Positions 27,674 to 36,458 of a stretch of DNA of 64,000 bases are shown piece by piece. The first letter of the stretch is position 1; every line of letters begins with the position of its first letter. Source of the stretch: Shinella zoogloeoides (GTDB taxonomy: Bacteria > Pseudomonadota > Alphaproteobacteria > Rhizobiales > Rhizobiaceae); NCBI RefSeq assembly GCF_030733845.1, contig NZ_CP132311.1:2855501-2919500 (forward strand). Reading direction: 5' to 3'. The notes below the pieces were generated by a model. That model worked only from the letters and a program-made list of their open reading frames with translations. It was not told the DNA's origin and did no database searches. A program made the position numbers and the translations under genes.

Positions 27674-29983
27674 TCAGGCGACGCGGCGGCCGCGACGGCG
27701 CGGTTCGACCGGCTTGCCGCCGAGGCTTTCGTAGCGATCGCGCAGCGCATCGGGCGACATGGGGGCGGCGAAGACGTAGCCCTGAACCAGGTCGGCGCAA
27801 TGGTACTTGTTGATGAGGGCTAGCTGCTCCTCGGTCTCCACGCCCTCGATGACGATGCGCAGGCCGAGTTCGCGCGACAGGTTCACCGTGCCGCGCAGCA
27901 GCTTGAAGCGGCGCGGGTCCTCGCCGATATTGCGCACGAAGGAGCGGTCGATCTTGATGACGTCGAGCGGCAGCTGGTCGAGATAGCTGAGGCTCGAATA
28001 GCCGGTGCCGAAATCGTCGATGGCGATGGTGATGCCGCGGGCGCGAAGCTCCTGCAGGATCGCCTGCACCTTGACCGGCTCCTCCATCAGGCAGCTTTCG
28101 GTGACTTCGAGATGCAGCCGGCGCGGCGCAAGGCCCGCCGCCTCCAGTGCTTCGGACACGATCTCGATGATGGCGGTGCCACGCAGGTCCTGCACCGAAA
28201 GATTGACGGACACGCCCATATGCGCCGGCCAGGTCGCGCAGTCGGCGCAGGCGCGGTTGATCATGAAGCGCGTGATCTCGGAGACGATGCCGATCTCCTC
28301 GGCGATCTGGATGAACACGTTCGGCGCCACCGGGCCGCGCTCGGGATGCGTCCAGCGCGACAGCGCCTCGCAGCATTCGATGCTGGAACCGTCGGGAACG
28401 AACATCGGCTGGTAGGCGACCGAAAGCGCATCGTTGGCGAGCGCCTCGCGCAGGTCCTCCTTCAGCTTCTGGCGGTCCATGTAGCGGGCGTCCATCTCCT
28501 GTTCGAAAATGGTGACGCTGCCCTTGGCGCGCGACTTCGTCTCGAACAGCGCGAGATCGGCGCGGATCTGCATCTCCTCCAGCCGGAAATCGTCGCTCGC
28601 CACGGTCACGCAGCCCGCGCTGAACGAAACGAAGAGGGTCGTGCCCTCGAATTCGTAGGTGCCGCGAAGCTGTTCGTGGAAGCGTCGCATTCGGGCCTCG
28701 AGATCGCGCCGGTTCGCCTCGTTCGGGAAGAACAGGATGAACTCGTCGCCCATCAGATGGCCGGCAAGCACCCGGTCCCCGGTCAATCGTCGCAGCCGCT
28801 CGGCGATGGCACAGAGCAGCCGGTCGCCCGTGACGTGCCCCTTCATGTCGTTGACGTGCTTGAAGTCGTCGACGTCGAGAACCATGAAGCCGACCGTGCC
28901 CGGCTTCTTGCGCTCGGCCAGCGCCTCCTGCACGAGATCGGCGAAATAGGTGCGGTTCGGCAGGCCGGTGAGGCTGTCGTAGCGCACCATGTGCAGGATC
29001 TTCTTTTCCGCCCGCACGCGTGCCGTGACATCCTCGAAAATGAGCACCGCGCCGCCGTTGTCGCGGGGCGCGGCGGTGAATTCGAGGTACAGCCCGTCCG
29101 TCACCTGCACCAGCGCGCGCGAGCGCTCGCCCCTCAGGAGCTCGTCGAGCTGGCGCAGGATCGTCCGGCTCTGCTCGGCGTTGAAGAAAGTGTTGCGCAC
29201 GCCGAAGCGCAGGACCACGTCGAGATGGCAGTCCTTCAGCCGCTCCTGGCTGCCGAGATGCAGGAGTTCGCAGGCCCGGCGGTTGGCGACGAGGATGCGG
29301 TGGTCCGCATCCAGCATGAATAGGCCGTGCGGCATGTTGTTGAGCGCCGTGTCGAACCGGTCGGCGATGGTCGCAAGCTCGCGCGCAGCCAGCACGTTCT
29401 CGTAGAGAAAGGTGCGCACGCCGTTCGCCATCGAGCGTGTCGTCATGGCGAATGGCAGGACAAGCGAGGCGAGCACGGCGTGGTAGAAGTCCTGCAGGGC
29501 GAGGAAGCCGACCGCGATCGGAAAGCAGGCGCAGAAGACCATGTAGCTGACCGCCCGCGGCGATCCGTAGTTTCGGCCGACGACGGAAACCATGGTGGCG
29601 AAGGTCACGGAGATACAGGCGATCTCGGCGAAGGCATCGCGGGCGACGATCAGGCTGTAGCAGCAGGCCGTGCCCAGCGCGAGCGTCGTGCCGACGGCGC
29701 CGAGATTGTACCAGTTCTCCCAATAGCGGATGCCGGCCATGTCGAGGCCGTCCTTGTCCGCGCGGTCGAAGTGACGCATGCCTTCGGCGCGCAGCGCCCA
29801 GATGAGCACGACGAGCGCGCTCCAGACGAGGTAGAAGGGATCGGAGGTCTTGGCGTAAACGAAGGAGAACGTGATGACATGCGAAATCATGCCCACGAGA
29901 AGGGTCTGGCGGTTTCCGTACAGCGAGCTGACGAACGAGAGGTAAACATCAGCCGGCAGTGTGTTTTCACCCTTATCCTTCAT
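27674..29983 (-). CDS. membrane-bound GGDEF-EAL protein, EAL active, GGDEF degenerate (MGDEF)
   Basis: A 769-residue protein: N-terminal membrane region of several helices (about 25-190), a PAS-like segment (about 215-330), a GGDEF domain (about 335-490) and an EAL domain (about 505-750). The GGDEF signature reads MGDEF (411-415), so cyclase activity is doubtful, and no RxxD inhibitory site precedes it. The EAL domain keeps its signature: EALSRW (539), NLSVQDL, LEVTES, AIDDFGTGYSS, VIKIDRSF and EGVE, predicting active c-di-GMP phosphodiesterase. ATG at 29983. Degenerate GGDEF domains often sense GTP to tune the EAL domain; that is inference here. Monocistronic. Confidence 0.9.
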   Translation of the reverse strand: MKDKGENTLPADVYLSFVSSLYGNRQTLLVGMISHVITFSFVYAKTSDPFYLVWSALVVLIWALRAEGMRHFDRADKDGLDMAGIRYWENWYNLGAVGTTLALGTACCYSLIVARDAFAEIACISVTFATMVSVVGRNYGSPRAVSYMVFCACFPIAVGFLALQDFYHAVLASLVLPFAMTTRSMANGVRTFLYENVLAARELATIADRFDTALNNMPHGLFMLDADHRILVANRRACELLHLGSQERLKDCHLDVVLRFGVRNTFFNAEQSRTILRQLDELLRGERSRALVQVTDGLYLEFTAAPRDNGGAVLIFEDVTARVRAEKKILHMVRYDSLTGLPNRTYFADLVQEALAERKKPGTVGFMVLDVDDFKHVNDMKGHVTGDRLLCAIAERLRRLTGDRVLAGHLMGDEFILFFPNEANRRDLEARMRRFHEQLRGTYEFEGTTLFVSFSAGCVTVASDDFRLEEMQIRADLALFETKSRAKGSVTIFEQEMDARYMDRQKLKEDLREALANDALSVAYQPMFVPDGSSIECCEALSRWTHPERGPVAPNVFIQIAEEIGIVSEITRFMINRACADCATWPAHMGVSVNLSVQDLRGTAIIEIVSEALEAAGLAPRRLHLEVTESCLMEEPVKVQAILQELRARGITIAIDDFGTGYSSLSYLDQLPLDVIKIDRSFVRNIGEDPRRFKLLRGTVNLSRELGLRIVIEGVETEEQLALINKYHCADLVQGYVFAAPMSPDALRDRYESLGGKPVEPRRRGRRVA

Positions 29984-30437
29984 GGACTCGGCACTCCCTA
30001 TGGCGTTTGAGGGTTACCGGCCAAAATTTAATGAATGATTTCGGGAAATTACCCAATAACTGGGGGACGTCGGGGTATTATTGCACGCCGCCTCAACCAA
30101 GGGAAGATGTATTCAACCCAATATTGCAGAATACCGCTTTATCCGGAAACGACTCAACCTCCCATACGTCCGCGACGCAACTTCCTGACTCGCATGCGAC
30201 AGAGTATTACGCGGCGACGGGCGATGGAAATCTTGCGCTGCAATCCCCGTTTGCAACGACGTGGTTAACGGCTTGCCTCTTTAGCCCCTGCTAAAACTTG
30301 CTAGAGCGCGCGCCCTTTGGGCGCCGGATACCGCGTGGACCTGCCGTTTTGTCGTCATTTCGCCCGAATGGGGGAATTGACTGGCGCGGGATTTGATAGC
30401 AAATCCTCATTTGGTATTTCTTTTTCCGGAGCCCATC
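29984..30437. other. intergenic region, EAL gene / amidotransferase-like gene
   Basis: 454 bases between divergent genes, with AT content above the window average. A short stem (GCGCCC-TTT-GGGCGC, 30310-30324) is present. Small frames here (for example 30035-30268) lack ribosome sites and look random. It must contain promoters for both genes; none could be assigned confidently. Confidence 0.5.
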
Positions 30438-31217
30438 ATGTCGAAACCCGTCGTCGCCATTCCCGCCGATATCAGGGAGATCGAAGGCAACGTCTGGCAG
30501 GCCACCCCGAACCAGTATGTGCGCGCCGCCGTCAAGGGCGCCGATGTCACGGTCTTCCTGGTTCCGGCGCTCGAGGCCGACAACGATTTCGACGGCATCC
30601 TCGATCGGGTCGACGGGCTTCTGGTCAGCGGTTCTCGCACGAACGTTCACCCCTCGCTCTACGGCAAGGAAGCGACCGACGCGGAAGGCCCCTACGACAT
30701 GGCGCGCGACGCGACCAGCCTGCCGCTCATCGAGCGGGCGCTGGAGCGCGGCATCCCGCTGCTCGCCATCTGCCGCGGCATCCAGGAGCTCAATGTCGTG
30801 CTCGGCGGCACGCTCGCCAATGAAATCCAGGACCAGCCCGGCATGTGGGATCACCGCAAGCCGGATACGCCGGTGCTCGACGTCGCCTATGGCATCCGCC
30901 AGAAGGTGACCGTCAAGGAAGGAAGCTGCCTTGCCGCGGTGATCGGCGCCGGCGACGTGCAGGTGAATTCGCTGCACCGGCAGGCGATCTCCGAAATGGC
31001 GCCGCGCCTTGCCGTGGAAGCCGTCGCCGAAGACGGCACGGTCGAGGCGGTCTCCGTCATCGGCGCCAAGGCCTTCGCGGTCGGCGTGCAGTGGCACCCG
31101 GAATACTGGGTCGGCTCCGACCAGCCCTCCAACAAGCTCTTCGCCGCCTTCGGCGCGGCCGTGCGCGACTATGCGGCGGCCAGGGAAGGCGTGCAGCACC
31201 GGACGGCGGCCGAATAG
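30438..31217 (+). CDS. gamma-glutamyl-gamma-aminobutyrate hydrolase family protein (class I amidotransferase-like)
   Basis: A 259-residue peptidase C26 protein. Nucleophile Cys in LLAICRGIQELNV (about 112) and the His-x-Glu pair in GVQWHPEYW (His220, Glu222) complete the triad. E. coli PuuD of this family hydrolyses gamma-glutamyl-GABA in putrescine degradation. ATG at 30438 follows GGAG by 6 nt; the longer upstream frame lacks support. No other puu genes are adjacent, so the exact gamma-glutamyl substrate is uncertain. Convergent with the inhibitor gene, 6 nt apart. Confidence 0.88.
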   Translation: MSKPVVAIPADIREIEGNVWQATPNQYVRAAVKGADVTVFLVPALEADNDFDGILDRVDGLLVSGSRTNVHPSLYGKEATDAEGPYDMARDATSLPLIERALERGIPLLAICRGIQELNVVLGGTLANEIQDQPGMWDHRKPDTPVLDVAYGIRQKVTVKEGSCLAAVIGAGDVQVNSLHRQAISEMAPRLAVEAVAEDGTVEAVSVIGAKAFAVGVQWHPEYWVGSDQPSNKLFAAFGAAVRDYAAAREGVQHRTAAE

Positions 31218-31223
31218 GCCCCG

Positions 31224-31631
31224 TCAGTCGGCGGCAATCATCGTGACCATGGCGTCGGCGGGCTCGACCGCCTCGTAGGCGAGGCCGTCGCCGTCGACGA
31301 CGGTGAGGATCGCCTCGCCCTGCGCATCGGCAACGACGACCGTGCCGTCGCCATTGTTGAGCCAGGTCCGCGCCTTCGAAAGGCCGGGCCAGACGGCATC
31401 GCAATCCGCCCCCGCCTCGAAGCGCGCGCTGCGGCTGGAGATCGGGCTGCCGCGCTCGGCAAGGCAGGCCGTGTTCGCCATCACGTTGGAGACGGTATAG
31501 CTGTGTCCGGCCGTGCGCGAAGGAATGGAGTTCGAGATCACCGGATCCACGCCGGGCGTCTCCTGACCGGAAAAGGCCCACAGGCCAAGCGACACCGCAC
31601 CGGCCAGAACGGCGATCGTCAGTGTCTTCAT
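31224..31631 (-). CDS. AprI/Inh-type metalloprotease inhibitor-like exported protein
   Basis: A 135-residue protein with a signal peptide (MKTLTIAVLAGAVSLGLWAF) and a domain resembling the Inh family of serralysin inhibitors: a Cys pair (TACLAERG and ADCDAVWP) spaced as in the family, then TWLNNGDGTVVVADAQGEAI. Inh proteins are periplasmic and protect the cell from its own metalloprotease. ATG at 31631 follows AAGGAGAGCCCC. No serralysin-type protease is visible in the window, so the partner is unknown. Family call by pattern, moderately sure. Confidence 0.7.
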   Translation of the reverse strand: MKTLTIAVLAGAVSLGLWAFSGQETPGVDPVISNSIPSRTAGHSYTVSNVMANTACLAERGSPISSRSARFEAGADCDAVWPGLSKARTWLNNGDGTVVVADAQGEAILTVVDGDGLAYEAVEPADAMVTMIAAD

Positions 31632-31713
31632 GGGGCTCTCCTTCATCAGCGATTCGATGGGGAAAGCATGCGCCCGCAAACTTGCCGAAAGGTTAACGAA
31701 GGCTTTCCAGCCG

Positions 31714-32682
31714 CTACCCGGTTTTTCGCGTAAAGGGCGTTTCCGGCACCGGCGTCAGCGCCGCCCCCTGCCCGAACCAGGCGAGGAGATTGTCCGCCAC
31801 GAGATCGGCCATGGCATCGCGCGTCACCACCGAGGCCGAGGCGACATGCGGCAGCAGCGAGACGTTCGGCAGGTCGATCAGCGCCTGCGGCACGTTCGGC
31901 TCGTCATAGAACACATCGAGGCCGGCGGCGGCGATGACGCCGTCCCGCAGCGCCGCGATCAGCGCCTCCTCGTCCACCGTCCAGCCGCGCCCGACATTGA
32001 TCAGCACGCCGTTCGGCCCGAGCGCCCGCAGCACCGCCGCGTCGATGGTCCTGTGCGTCTCGGCCGTCTTCGGCACGATGGCGATCAGGATATCGACCGC
32101 CTCGGCGAGTTCCGGCAGCGAGGGGTAGTAGGCATAGGGCACACCCTCGCGCGGGCGGCGGGTGTGATAGGCGATGTCGAGCCCGAACGCCTTCAGGCGC
32201 TCGGCGATCGCAAGGCCGATGCGCCCGAGGCCGTAGATGCCGGCCCTGCGGCCGCGCAGGCTGAGCGGCGTCAGCGGAAAGGCGCCCTCCCGCTTCCAGC
32301 GCCCCTCGCGCAGCCAGGCCTCCGCCTGCGGGAAGCGCCTGACGGTGTTGAGCAGCAGGCCGACCGTGGTGTCCGCCACCTCGTCGTTCAGCACGTCGGG
32401 CGTGTTGGTGACGGTGACGCCGCGCACTGCCGCCGCCGCCGCATCGACGCCGTCATAGCCGACGCCGAAGCTCGCGATGATTTCCAGCGCCGGAAGATGC
32501 TCGATCATCGCAGCGCCGAACGCGCCGGAAACGGCGACGCCCGAAATGCTCGCCGCCTCGGAGCGGGCGAGCAGCGACGGATCGGCCCGGTCGATGCGCA
32601 GGACGTCGAAGCTCTCCTTCAGGCGGTCGAGCACCCGCTCGCGGATCGTGCCGGGCACGAGAATGCGTGTCTTGGCCGCCAT
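31714..32682 (-). CDS. D-isomer-specific 2-hydroxyacid dehydrogenase
   Basis: A 322-residue NAD(P)-dependent enzyme of the glyoxylate/hydroxypyruvate reductase group. The Rossmann loop GIYGLGRIGLAIAERL begins near residue 156; the catalytic Arg (NVGRGWTVDEEAL), Glu (VFYDEPNVP) and His (LLPHVASAS) are all in place. It lies 27 nt downstream of a LacI regulator on the same strand, so it is probably regulated by and co-transcribed with it. Substrate (glyoxylate, hydroxypyruvate or a sugar-derived 2-keto acid) cannot be fixed. Confidence 0.9.
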   Translation of the reverse strand: MAAKTRILVPGTIRERVLDRLKESFDVLRIDRADPSLLARSEAASISGVAVSGAFGAAMIEHLPALEIIASFGVGYDGVDAAAAAVRGVTVTNTPDVLNDEVADTTVGLLLNTVRRFPQAEAWLREGRWKREGAFPLTPLSLRGRRAGIYGLGRIGLAIAERLKAFGLDIAYHTRRPREGVPYAYYPSLPELAEAVDILIAIVPKTAETHRTIDAAVLRALGPNGVLINVGRGWTVDEEALIAALRDGVIAAAGLDVFYDEPNVPQALIDLPNVSLLPHVASASVVTRDAMADLVADNLLAWFGQGAALTPVPETPFTRKTG

Positions 32683-32709
32683 GGCGAAAACCTCCTATGC
32701 CTTGACGCC

Positions 32710-33738
32710 TCATCCTTCCGGATGCGGCTTCAATGGTCCGGTGGATTGCCGGATGCGCATTTCCGGCTTGATGAGATGGATGCCGTCGGGCTCGTGGCTG
32801 CCCGAGAGCTTGTCGAGCAGGGCGCGGGCCGCATTGCGACCCACCTCCGACTGCCCGTTCCAGACGGTGGTGAGCGCGGGCGTGGCGATCGCCGCCTCCT
32901 CGAGGTCGTCGTAGCCGGTGACGGAGACGTCGCGCCCGGGCACGAGGCCGGCGCGGGCGATGCCGTTCATCAGGCCGATCGCCACGAGGTCGTTCCAACA
33001 GACCGCCGCCGTCGGCTTCTGCGGCAGCGAGAGGAAATGCACCGCCGCCTCGAAGCCGCCCTGCTTGGTGCGGGGGCCTGGAATGCGCAGGCTGGGATCG
33101 ACCTCGATATTCGCCTTGCGCAGCGCGTTGACATAGCCCTGGTAGCGGTCGCGGCCGGTCGAGGTCTGGTCCGTGCCGCCCACCATGGCGATGGTGCGGT
33201 GGCCGAGCCCGATCAGGTGATTGGTGGCGAGCGAGATGCCGTAGCTGTCGTCGCCGCGGAAGATCGGCACGTCGAGGCCGTCGATGGAACGCGCGATCAG
33301 GATCGCCGGCATGCCGTTGTCCTCGGCAAGCTGGATGTCCTCCGGCGGCGTGCCGATGGCCGGCGACATGATCACCCCGTCGCCGCCGAGCTGCAGCAGC
33401 GTCTCGACGAAATTGCGCTGTTTCTCCACCGAATCGTAGTGGTTGGAGAGGATGAAGGTCTGCCGGTCCCGGTCGAGCTCGCTCTCGATGGCCTTGAGGA
33501 TTTCCGCGTAGAACGGGTTCATGATGTCGTGCACGACGACGCCGATGATGCCGGACCGCGAGGTGCGCAGGCTCGCCGCGCGGCGGTTGTAGATGTAGCC
33601 GAGCGCGCGCGCCTGCTCCTTGATGCGGTCGCGGGTCGCCGCCGCCACCAGCGGACTGTCCCTCAGCGCAAGCGACACCGTCGCCGTGGAAACGCCGAGC
33701 GTCTCCGCGATGGTGGAAAGCTTGATTTTCTGTGCCAC
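32710..33738 (-). CDS. LacI family transcriptional regulator
   Basis: A 342-residue repressor: N-terminal LacI helix-turn-helix (KLSTIAETLGVSTATVSLAL, residues 6-25) with a hinge helix, then a periplasmic-binding-like effector domain (IIGVVVHDIMNPFYAEILKA ... VTGYDDLEEAAIATPALTTV). It heads a two-gene unit with the 2-hydroxyacid dehydrogenase. The upstream region holds two AAACNGTTT half-palindromes (33776-33797), plausible autoregulatory operators. Effector unknown, probably a sugar acid. Confidence 0.92.
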   Translation of the reverse strand: MAQKIKLSTIAETLGVSTATVSLALRDSPLVAAATRDRIKEQARALGYIYNRRAASLRTSRSGIIGVVVHDIMNPFYAEILKAIESELDRDRQTFILSNHYDSVEKQRNFVETLLQLGGDGVIMSPAIGTPPEDIQLAEDNGMPAILIARSIDGLDVPIFRGDDSYGISLATNHLIGLGHRTIAMVGGTDQTSTGRDRYQGYVNALRKANIEVDPSLRIPGPRTKQGGFEAAVHFLSLPQKPTAAVCWNDLVAIGLMNGIARAGLVPGRDVSVTGYDDLEEAAIATPALTTVWNGQSEVGRNAARALLDKLSGSHEPDGIHLIKPEMRIRQSTGPLKPHPEG

Positions 33739-33775
33739 GACCCCTCCCCGACGAACACGCAGCAGCGCGGCTTTA

Positions 33776-33797
33776 AAACCGTTTATTTAAACAGTTT
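33776..33797. promoter_or_regulatory. candidate LacI-family operator pair upstream of the LacI gene
   Basis: AAACCGTTT (33776-33784) and AAACAGTTT (33789-33797), centres 13 bp apart, within an AT-rich stretch reading TTTAAAACCGTTTATTTAAA. The second overlaps the stop codon of the MarR-type gene. It sits 38-59 bp upstream of the LacI start, a normal place for autoregulation. Confidence 0.5.
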
Positions 33798-34332
33798 AAA
33801 TCTCGTCGGCAACCGTCTTTTCACTACTCCGGGGTGCATCCGGCAGGGTGACGTGCAGGTTCTCGTCCATCGCGCGCAGGAGCTTCAGGAGATTGCGCAC
33901 GTCCTTCTCGCTGAGGCCTTCGGCCGCCTGCTGCTCGCTGAGGCGGCCGGCTTCGGTGATGCGATCGACGGAGGCGCGCCCGGCCTCGGTGAGATGCACG
34001 ACGGTAAGGCGCCCGTCCGTCTCGTCCGGCCGGCGCTCGACGAAGCCCTGCGCCTCCAGCCGGCCGATCGTGCGCGTCATGGTGGGCGCCTTGACGCCGA
34101 GCCGGGCGGCAAGCGCGCCGGCGGTCAGCCCGCCCTCGTCCGAGAGCGCCAGGATCACGCCGTCCTGCCCGGCATAAAGGCCGGTGGCGAGCAGGTTGCG
34201 GGAAAGCACCGTGCGCATGGAGCGCGCCGCGTTGACGACCGCGCCGGCAAGGCCCGCGCCCGAGACCGCCTCGTGCGACTTCTTCTTCTTGGCCTTCTTG
34301 CCGTCTTTGCCGTCCTTGTGCTTCTTGCCCAT
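33796..34332 (-). CDS. MarR family transcriptional regulator
   Basis: A 178-residue winged-helix regulator. After an unusual Lys-rich head (MGKKHKDGKDGKKAKKKKSH) the fold shows GLTAGALAARLGVKAPTMTR (helix-turn-helix) and LEAQGFVERRPDETDGRLTV (the wing with its conserved DxR). ATG at 34332 follows GGAGG; the longer upstream frame overlaps the divergent gene and is not credible. It diverges from the creatininase gene across 91 bp, so it may control that gene. Ligand unknown. Confidence 0.9.
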   Translation of the reverse strand: MGKKHKDGKDGKKAKKKKSHEAVSGAGLAGAVVNAARSMRTVLSRNLLATGLYAGQDGVILALSDEGGLTAGALAARLGVKAPTMTRTIGRLEAQGFVERRPDETDGRLTVVHLTEAGRASVDRITEAGRLSEQQAAEGLSEKDVRNLLKLLRAMDENLHVTLPDAPRSSEKTVADEI

Positions 34333-34423
34333 CCATCGCCTCCTGCACCGCCCTTGCATCATGGGCCCGGCCTTGTATGACTCAGGAGCAAGGCAGGCGG
34401 CAAGTGAGGATCGGAGAGACGCC

Positions 34424-35215
34424 ATGGCGCATCCCAGGCTGCGATGGACCGAAAACGACCCCATGCTGGCGCCGGAGGACCGTGCCGGCTGGATCGCCGT
34501 CCTGCCGCTCGGCGCACATGAGGGCCACGGCCCGCACCTGCCGCTGGAGACGGACACGCTGATCGCCGAGGGCATTGCCGAGCGGCTGATGGCGGTCCTG
34601 CCGGCGCACCTGCCCGTCACCTTCCTGCCCGCAGAGCCGGTCGGCTATTCGCCCGAACACCTCGACGTGCCGGGGACCCGCTCGCTCGGCTATGCGGAAG
34701 CGATCGAGCGCTGGCTGCGCATCGCCGAGGATCTCAACCGCTTCGGCTTCCGCAAGCTCGTGCTGCTCAACGCCCATGGCGGCAATTCGCCCCTGATGAC
34801 CATCGTCGCGACCGAGGCGCGCGTGCGCCTCGACATGCTCACGGTTGCCACCGCCTGGACCCGCTTCGGCCAGCCGCATGGCTGGATCGCGCCGGAGGAC
34901 AAGGCGATCGACATCCACGGCGGCGATATCGAGACCTCCGTCATGCTCGCCCTTCATCCGGATCGCGTCGAGATGGACAAGGCGGAGCGCTTCGGCTCGC
35001 GGCAGGCGGAGTTCTCCGCGCGCTTTGCCTATCTGCGCGCCTATGGCCCGCACGCCTTCGGCTGGAAGATGTCCGACCTCAATCCGAAGGGCGTGGCGGG
35101 CGATGCGGCGGCGGCGACGGCGGAAAGAGGCGAGCAGCTCATCGCCCATGCCGTACGTGGCCTCGTCGCTCTCCTCGAAGACGTCGCCGCCTTCGACGTG
35201 GATGCGTTCCAATAA
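34424..35215 (+). CDS. creatininase family protein
   Basis: A 263-residue metal-dependent amidohydrolase. Metal ligands are visible in the family order: Glu/His in LPLGAHEGHGPHLPLETDT, His in LNAHGGNSPL and Glu in IHGGDIETSVML. Relatives include creatininase, mycofactocin peptidase MftE and FAPy deformylase. The substrate is not evident from neighbours. ATG at 34424 has GGAGAGACG upstream; the frame is open 240 nt further but crosses the MarR gene. Possibly regulated by the divergent MarR protein. Confidence 0.85.
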   Translation: MAHPRLRWTENDPMLAPEDRAGWIAVLPLGAHEGHGPHLPLETDTLIAEGIAERLMAVLPAHLPVTFLPAEPVGYSPEHLDVPGTRSLGYAEAIERWLRIAEDLNRFGFRKLVLLNAHGGNSPLMTIVATEARVRLDMLTVATAWTRFGQPHGWIAPEDKAIDIHGGDIETSVMLALHPDRVEMDKAERFGSRQAEFSARFAYLRAYGPHAFGWKMSDLNPKGVAGDAAAATAERGEQLIAHAVRGLVALLEDVAAFDVDAFQ

Positions 35216-35305
35216 CGCCATCGGGCATTTGCGCTGGCCCGTCCGATCTCCTATATCAGTCGCCAACCGGACGTCCCGACCGTCCCTGCCCCGCGCGAGG
35301 TTCCC

Positions 35306-36412
35306 ATGACCGAAACAGCCCCTTCCAAGCCCATCCCCGTCACCGTGCTCACCGGCTATCTCGGCGCCGGCAAGACGACGCTGCTGAACCGCATCCTCAC
35401 CGACAACCACGGCAAGAAATACGCCGTCATCGTCAATGAGTTCGGCGAGATCGGCATCGACAACGACCTGATCGTCGAATCGGACGAGGAAATCTACGAA
35501 ATGAACAACGGCTGCATCTGCTGCACCGTGCGCGGAGACCTGATCCGCGTGGTGGAAGGCCTGATGCGCCGCCCCGGCCGCTTCGACGCGATCATCGTCG
35601 AGACCACCGGCCTTGCCGATCCGGTGCCGGTCGCCCAGACCTTCTTCATGGACGACGACGTGCGCCAGAAGACCGAGCTCGACGCCGTGGTCGCCCTCGT
35701 CGACGCCAAGCACCTGCCGCTGCGCCTCAAGGACAGCCGCGAGGCCGAGGACCAGATCGCCTTCGCCGATGTCGTGCTTGTCAACAAGACCGACCTCGTC
35801 AGCCCCGAGGAACTGGCGAAGATCGAGGCGACCGTGCGCGCGATCAACCCGTCCGCCCGCATCCACCGCACGACCCGCTCGGACATCGACCTCTCCAAGG
35901 TCCTCGACCAGGGCGCGTTCAACCTTGAACGGGCGCTGGAGAACGATCCGCATTTCCTCGACCACGATCACGAGGACCATGTCTGCGGCCCGGATTGCGG
36001 CCATGACCATCATGACCACGATCACCACCACCATGATCATGATCACGACCATCACCACCAAGATCATGACCACCATCACCACGACCACAGCGTTTCGCCG
36101 ATCCATGACGTGACGGTGCAGTCGATCTCGCTGCGCGGCGGCGAGATGAACCCCGAGCGGTTCTTCCCCTGGATCCAGAAGATCACCCAGACGGACGGCC
36201 CGAACATCTTGCGCCTCAAGGGCATCATCGCCTTTGCCGGCGACGACGAGCGCTATGTCGTGCAGGGCGTGCACATGATCGTTGAGGGCGATCACCAGCG
36301 CGCCTGGAAGGACGGCGAGAAGCGCGAAAGCCGCCTGGTCTTCATCGGCCGCGATCTCGACCGCGAGAAGATCGAGCGCACGTTCAAGGCCTGCGAGGCG
36401 CAGAAAGCATGA
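35306..36412 (+). CDS. CobW/COG0523 family GTP-binding metallochaperone
   Basis: A 368-residue G3E GTPase. Walker A is [14 protein letters not shown] (17-30), the metal motif is CICC (Cys70, 72, 73), and VNKTD gives nucleotide specificity. A His/Asp-rich tract (about residues 219-261, mostly H-D and HHHD units) precedes the CobW C-terminal domain ([19 protein letters not shown]). Such proteins deliver zinc or other divalent metals to target enzymes. The downstream WD40 gene is a frequent partner in rhizobia, 46 nt away. No clear Zur box was seen upstream, so the metal (probably Zn) is inferred. Confidence 0.93.
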   Translation: MTETAPSKPIPVTVLTGYLGAGKTTLLNRILTDNHGKKYAVIVNEFGEIGIDNDLIVESDEEIYEMNNGCICCTVRGDLIRVVEGLMRRPGRFDAIIVETTGLADPVPVAQTFFMDDDVRQKTELDAVVALVDAKHLPLRLKDSREAEDQIAFADVVLVNKTDLVSPEELAKIEATVRAINPSARIHRTTRSDIDLSKVLDQGAFNLERALENDPHFLDHDHEDHVCGPDCGHDHHDHDHHHHDHDHDHHHQDHDHHHHDHSVSPIHDVTVQSISLRGGEMNPERFFPWIQKITQTDGPNILRLKGIIAFAGDDERYVVQGVHMIVEGDHQRAWKDGEKRESRLVFIGRDLDREKIERTFKACEAQKA

Positions 36413-36458
36413 TGCAGCAGTTTTTGGGCAACGTCCTGCGCCGGAGAGACAAGAACTG

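Noticed and set aside
30035..30268. 77-codon frame between the EAL and amidotransferase genes
   Set aside because: No ribosome site, random composition, overlaps promoter DNA.
31630..34380. 916-codon plus-strand frame
   Set aside because: Runs antisense across three well-supported genes (dehydrogenase, LacI, MarR).
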